A stretch of DNA of 64,000 nucleotides from Phialocephala subalpina. Its lineage: Eukaryota; Ascomycota; Leotiomycetes; Helotiales; Mollisiaceae. The notes below the pieces were generated by a model, which saw only the letters and a program-made list of their open reading frames with translations, did not search any database and was not told the origin of the DNA. The DNA is taken from NCBI GenBank assembly GCA_900073065.1, contig FJOG01000024.1:469048-533047 (forward strand). Reading direction: 5' to 3'. Position 1 is the first letter of the stretch; every line of letters begins with the position of its first letter. The translations under genes and the position numbers were made by a program. This document shows, one piece after another, positions 59,481-64,000 of this stretch.

Positions 59481-59980
59481 CTGTTGATGTCGCGATCCAG
59501 GCGGGGTACAAGAAGGATTTGTAGAGCTGAGGCTGCGAGAAAGTTCGAATCTGGTCGTGGTGGGATGCATGGGATGACGACGATCTCACAGTCTTTCAAA
59601 TGGAGGGGCTGGCGTCGTTGGGCTGGTTTGCCGGACGCTGAGTCGACCGGAGGCGTGATGGGTTCGCAAATGGTGCGCTGTCACAGGCCAGAGTCATGGA
59701 TATCCAGTGGTGTCCTGATGAAACCCACTGCTGTTGATGTCGCGATCCAGGCGGGGTACAAGAAGGATTTGTAGAGCTGAGGCTGCGAGAAAGTTCGAAT
59801 CTGGTCGTGGTGGGATGCATGGGATGACGACGATCTCACAGTCTTTCAAATGGAGGGGCTGGCGTCGTTGGGCTGGTTTGCCGGACGCTGAGTCGACCGG
59901 AGGCGTGATGGGTTCGCAAATGGTGCGCTGTCACAGGCCAGAGTCATGGATATCCAGTGGTGTCCTGATGAAACCCACTG
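59481..59980. repeat. Exact 250-bp tandem duplication
   Basis: 59481-59730 and 59731-59980 are identical by inspection over the full 250 bases and directly adjacent, then diverge. The pair lies upstream of the DUF8035 gene. Perfect identity means either a very recent duplication or an assembly artefact. Confidence 0.9.
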
Positions 59981-60827
59981 TTCCTGGTTTTGGGTCGAGT
60001 GAACTGGTGTGAAGGCTGGATGGGGGCTGGTTTGGGATGGTTTGGGATGGCTTCCGATCGAGATGGGACTGCCGGAAGAATTGCTGGGCGTTTACTGATC
60101 ACGTGTGAGAAGCTCTAACCCAAAGGAGAGTACTTCACTTCACACCGAGCACGTCTCTTTTCCCTCTCGGTGTTCTAGATGACAGTTTGCAATGGTTTAC
60201 ACTTCCCCGGTTCTGTGCGGCCTATACAATGAACGTCTCGGCAGCTCACTTCATCCCAGACAGTCCCAGCGATCGCCTCACCGAGCATCGTACTCGGGCA
60301 CTCCCGTCTTTCCGCCCAACGGTTCAGTTAATGAACGGTCTTGGGACTTCGTGGGATAAATACCCACTCAGTGCCCAACATGGAGTTCACGAACTCGGTG
60401 TCGAGGCCCAAAATGTTCAGTCATACATTATGGCTGAGTACATAAGGCAGGCTTCGCCACTGGGTTGTTGGGACGCTCATTTGACCGCACCAAAATTACA
60501 TTGCAACTCTTGCTACCACCTTCACACTGCATCATTCCAACAATCTGGGAGTCCAGATGAGTCTCCCAGGAGAATGGTATCAACGATGATCAAGCGATGA
60601 TCTGAAAAGTTTTCATGCTTCGGATCGGGCCTCAATGTATCACGAATCTAGGGTAGTCCTTCGAACGGTTGCAAGGATCATGGAGTTTCAATTACTCGGA
60701 TTTGCATCCAGCGAGCAGTCAACATGTCATCTCAACTTTCATTCACCGATTTAGACCTCAGATGTATTGCTCTTGTTCTCTTGAATATGCCATTTATTCG
60801 AAAAAACTATGGTATTCCTCGCTTTTG

Positions 60828-61181
60828 CTTTTCTGCCATGCCATGTTCTCCTCGACCACAGCACAGTGCGTGCTATTTCCATCGAGTCCTTTTCTCGAGA
60901 TGAGTTGGCTGAGAGAAGGGCTCTTTTTTGTTCTCTAGCAGTGGAGTTTGGGCGACAAGATGCAGATGTCTTCTGATTTGTCTCCAGCAATGTGGGGTAT
61001 GTCAAGTATCCACAAGATATTCCCACTCTTAGGCCCTAACGGACATTGGGCTCTTTGCGACATGCAATAAAAAATGAGGTTTATTTTGTTGCATTTCGCT
61101 CAAATCGGCTTATTCTCAAATTCCATTGTATGACTTTTCTGCCATGTCATACTCTCCTCGACCATGGCGCAGTGTGTGCTC
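60828..61181. repeat. Imperfect 47-bp repeat pair
   Basis: 60828-60874 and 61135-61181 share 40 of 47 positions. All seven differences are transitions. Confidence 0.7.
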
Positions 61182-61362
61182 GTTGTGTGTCCCTTTTCCA
61201 TGTGATTACTCACCAGCTTTGTTTCCTTTACTATGCATGTACTAACCCCTGTGGCCTAGAATGCAGAGCAGCCCTTGTACCTTTAAACCTTAGGGCAGTT
61301 CCTACACGGGGAGCTCTACTGTATACTAATATAAGCTCGCATCCCACATCGCCGAACCCACA

Positions 61363-62368
61363 ATGTTTCTCATCTTCCACATTGAAAAATCCGCCAAACC
61401 AAAATGCCATCCGATGTACGTACCCAACTCTGATCGGAACCATGGAGATAGAAGCATTCCAATGCTAGCATGGAAGCATGTCGCCTTGCCTCATTCTGCG
61501 CTCCTACGCGCAGACACATCCCTTCTCAGAATGCACCACCTTCCTAGTCTTTTCAAAGCATTGCAGCAGACGACAGAGTCACGATCCATTTACGTCTCCA
61601 ACTAAAACAGACTCATAACACTCTACTCCCTAGCTCCCGAGAAACACTACCTCCCTCTCTCCCTCGCCTCCGACTGGTACGACTACTACACCCAAATCTC
61701 CACTTAAAGGCTTCTTGTCTCTAAGAAGAATTGCGAACTCAAGAACCTACTAGCCAATGACAAGCCTGGAGAACGTTTGATGGCGGAACACCTGCCAAGC
61801 AGCACTAACTGCATATCAATCCAACTAACTCTCATCGCCGTACTCGAAGCAGCAACCTCCAATCTTAGCACTCGCTCAACCTTCAATATACACTTGATAG
61901 GTGCATTTGCCCGGGAATTCCAGTACCTCGAAGCATTTGAAGAGGTGTTACATCTCTTGCCCAAATTAAAGACAATCCAATTGTCCTTCGTTAGTCCGGG
62001 CATCAACCTTGTTCGCATGGACGACTCTCTGCTAGACCTGTAATGTTGCACAGGCTGCAAAGCCCTCGGACACCCGAAAACCCTCCGCATCTAGAAAGGC
62101 TCCTACCACGATTTCATTACCACGCCCCTCTGCACTGCACCAGATTTAGCAGCAGCTTTCGGGTCAGGCTTTTTGGTGTGTGAAGTGGAGGATTGGCGTC
62201 CTACGATTCAGTATTTGGCGAATGCGGAACATCCTACGCTGTTTACAAGGAAGCCGAGGTGAACTAGTGGAAAGGCCGTATTTTGCGAGTCCGGGGAATG
62301 TCCAGAATGAGATTGAGTGTTATGATTATTGGTTGTATGTAGTTAGGGGGGGGAGAGGGGCATTTTTA
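61363..62368 (+). pseudogene. Degraded MSS51 C-terminal-like protein
   Basis: Read through its stops, the frame gives YLPLSLASDWYDYYTQIS, LTLIAVLEAATSNLSTRSTF, NIHLIGAFAREFQYLEAFEE, VLHLLPKLKTIQLSFVSPG, CCTGCKALG, GSYHDFITTPLCTAPDLAAA and VEDWRPTIQYLANAEHPTLF. This is the order of blocks in the MSS51 C-terminal domain that accompanies MYND zinc fingers in many fungal proteins. In-frame stops occur at 61603 (TAA), 61705 (TAA), 62041 (TAA) and 62092 (TAG). A frameshift near 62255 moves the end (NEIECYDYWLYVVRG) to another frame. No MYND cysteines were found upstream. The copy is non-functional as it stands; its start is unclear. Confidence 0.72.
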
Positions 62369-62395
62369 ATTAATATTACATATTATGAATTAAGA

Positions 62396-63739
62396 TTACC
62401 AGAGGTTTGAAAGGAAAGGACTAACAAGCGCGTCCAAGGTCAGCAGTACATCTCTTCTCTCCATAGTCCTAGCGACCGGATACACCCAAGCCGGCGTCGA
62501 CCAACACAACCACGCAAAGACCCAAATGTATCCCACAGCCTCGCGGAGCAAACGTTTCCGATTCCCAAAGATCCTTCTGTATAAACCCTGAATTCCATCT
62601 TCAAGCATAATCCCCAAAGCCTGTGTACAAAAGAATCGCAAAGCACCAGACTGAGTGAACGGAACAGCTCCCCCGTAATCAGACGCTGCATGCAACAAGC
62701 CGGACACGGCGAAGGTGAAAAAGACCTTGCTGTAGCGGGCGAAGATAGTACCTGGCGAGATGCGTAGAATGGTATGAGTGATGAACTCGGCAGGCCCTTT
62801 CAGCTGGAGTTGTAGGTTCTGCTGCCAAAAGTTACTAAGATGAATATCAGCGTCTGCTAAAAGGTACTAAAATAAACCATAGAAGCAAAGTTTGACAGCT
62901 TACCCCCAAAATCCGTGAATTGTATAACACGTCTTTATCGATCCGAACGCAAGACGCCAAAGTTTCAGGTCCACCGCTCTCAGAGAAACATTTATCAAAG
63001 CGAAAACTGAACAGGGGAACTGAATGTAGTAATATGCCGTAGTCCAGAATGCTAGTGATACTCTGATCCTGGTGATGATTTCCTCTAGTGATACACCACC
63101 GATTCTAGTAAAGAACGGGATGTAAGGATCATCGAGTAAAGTTGGATTGGAACGTAGCTGTCATCAACACAGAAGGTGTTCATATAGTACGCCCCCACAA
63201 GTAGGCATAAGTGACGGACAAGAAAAGTAGATCGTGTGGGCACATATTTCAGATCTACATTGTCGAAGTAGGGAACATTCCCTACTTCTTTCTCGGAGCC
63301 AAAGCAGCGTGTAGAAGCAGCCACCTCCGAGCCAAAGTCCCAGCGAGATTTTCTCTCCTTCTCCGCTTGTGGCGTCTCTACGGGGCCAAGATAATCCCGC
63401 CCGCAAGCCCATTTTCGGATCAATAGTCAATCCAAAAGAATCAATGGAATGGCGACATGCGTGCCTCCAAGCGAACGGCCTGACCAGCCTGTCGTCTGAA
63501 CATAGAGGTGAAAAGTCGCTAGTGAGCGCCAGGAAATGGCTACACATATAAAGAATGCAAGATAGCGTAGGGAGGAGTCTTTGCGAGTGAAGGCTGCTGT
63601 TGCAGTCGTGATTTGATGTTCGACGATAAGGAGGATAAGAGGATGGCTGAGATATCTTGGCCATTTTGAATAGTGTCAAGTTGGACTGCCCGCGAACAGT
63701 CCGTTTAATTTCCTGTGAAGTTATATGTGTTGGAGGCAT
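62396..63739 (-). pseudogene. Wax synthase-like MBOAT O-acyltransferase, disrupted
   Basis: The C-terminal exon is intact: VSGLLHAASDYGGAVPFTQS, GALRFFCTQALGIMLEDGIQ and WVYPVARTM are the blocks of the wax synthase domain of membrane-bound O-acyltransferases. The catalytic His is the one in VSGLLHAA. Upstream, HGFWG joins GNFWQQNLQ across a GTAAGC...TAG intron (about 62834-62903). Further upstream are LDDPYIPFFTRIGG and TRSTFLVRHLCLLVGAYYM, then HPLILLIVEHQITTATAAF and SLRYLAFFICVAISWRSLAT. Two breaks are seen: a TGA at 63427-63429 (after HVAIPLILLD) and a frame change at about 63150-63165. The 5' end is unclear because of the nearby gap; the boundary at 63739 is the ATG of MPPTHITSQ. Such acyltransferases often sit in secondary-metabolite clusters, but no cluster is visible. 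Confidence 0.72.
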
Positions 63740-63937
63740 TTTCGTGTTAGGGATCAGCGTAAGCGCACTAGAACAAAAGGGGATTTTGTGGGGTTGAGTT
63801 CTCGCTTTGCGGTCGTCATGAGNNNNNNNNNNNNNNNNNNNNGCCCGCGAACAGTCCGTTTAATTTCCTGTGAAGTTATATGTGTTGGAGGCATTTTCGT
63901 GTTAGGGATCAGCGTAAGCGCACTAGAACAAAAGGGG
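63688..63937. repeat. Duplicated flanks around a 20-base assembly gap
   Basis: About 95 bases starting GCCCGCGAACAGTCCG occur at 63688 and again at 63843, on either side of the N run. Overlapping contig ends that were not merged would give this pattern, though a real tandem repeat is possible. Confidence 0.85.
63823..63842. other. Assembly gap (20 N)
   Basis: A fixed-length run of unknown bases, typical of a scaffold join of unspecified size. Confidence 0.95.
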
Positions 63938-64000
63938 GGAAATGCGAAAAATGGTATCAAATTCAGCAATGTTGCGATGATAAGCAGTAAGCAACATAAA

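Larger units (their letters stand above)
59396..61362. other. Promoter and gene-poor region with duplications
   Basis: Contains the DUF8035 promoter, the exact 250-bp tandem duplication, GGTTTGGGAT doublets near 60030 and an imperfect 47-bp repeat at 60.8/61.1 kb. The 137-codon frame at 60187 is not supported by splice or motif evidence. Confidence 0.45.

Noticed and set aside
59484..60012. Two near-identical 92-96 codon frames
   Set aside because: They arise only because the same noncoding 250 bases are repeated in tandem.
60187..60600. 137-codon plus-strand frame
   Set aside because: No motif, no splice support and composition like the surrounding noncoding DNA.

Overview
The window is nuclear DNA of a filamentous ascomycete (Pezizomycotina). 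The evidence is genes broken by short GT-AG introns (mostly 45-80 nt, often with a CTAAC-like branch site), roughly balanced base composition, CT-rich leaders, and families typical of these fungi: a HET-domain protein, DUF6594 and DUF8035 proteins, NmrA, an APC permease of the fungal amino-acid type, GH13 and GH27 enzymes, and a Mid2-like Ser/Thr-rich wall sensor. The closest class cannot be fixed from the sequence alone. All exon joins below were made by eye from reading frame and splice signals. LAYOUT: 1-10 kb holds the start of a secreted alpha-amylase (minus strand, runs off the left edge), a small secreted protein, a protein with a fungal STAND-type N-terminal domain plus two R-SNARE-like repeats, a four-helix membrane protein with a large ectodomain, and a small Gly/Gln-rich basic protein. 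12-26 kb holds an APC (GABA/choline-type) permease, a type I phosphodiesterase/nucleotide pyrophosphatase, a small membrane-anchored ORF, a DUF6594 protein with a one-base frameshift, a host protein with a retropepsin-like domain, a second amino-acid permease and an NmrA-like oxidoreductase. 26-30 kb is gene-poor and includes a low-GC stretch. 30-36 kb has a C2H2 regulator, a SYLF (Ysc84-type) protein, an AT-hook protein with an XPA-like zinc module and a GNAT acetyltransferase. 36-39 kb is a decayed MFS sugar transporter containing an assembly gap. 40-49 kb has a hypothetical protein, the Mid2-like sensor, a secreted Ser/Ala-rich protein, a GH27 alpha-galactosidase and an HD-domain hydrolase. 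49-53.5 kb has a HET-domain gene followed on the same strand by a macro-domain gene with a long acidic tail. 53.5-64 kb is gene-poor and repeat-rich: diverged duplications, a cluster of AAGTCG hexamers, a DUF8035 gene, an exact 250-bp tandem duplication and two pseudogenes (MSS51 C-terminal-like and wax-synthase-like MBOAT), ending at a gap with duplicated flanks. HOW IT FITS TOGETHER: there is no biosynthetic cluster. Several genes serve carbohydrate breakdown and nutrient uptake (amylase, alpha-galactosidase, two amino-acid permeases, a former sugar transporter). The most suggestive functional grouping is the HET/macro pair, possibly linked to self/non-self recognition and ADP-ribose chemistry, but that link is inference. 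The right-hand 10 kb shows the decay, transition-biased repeats and gaps expected of a dynamic, accessory-type segment.
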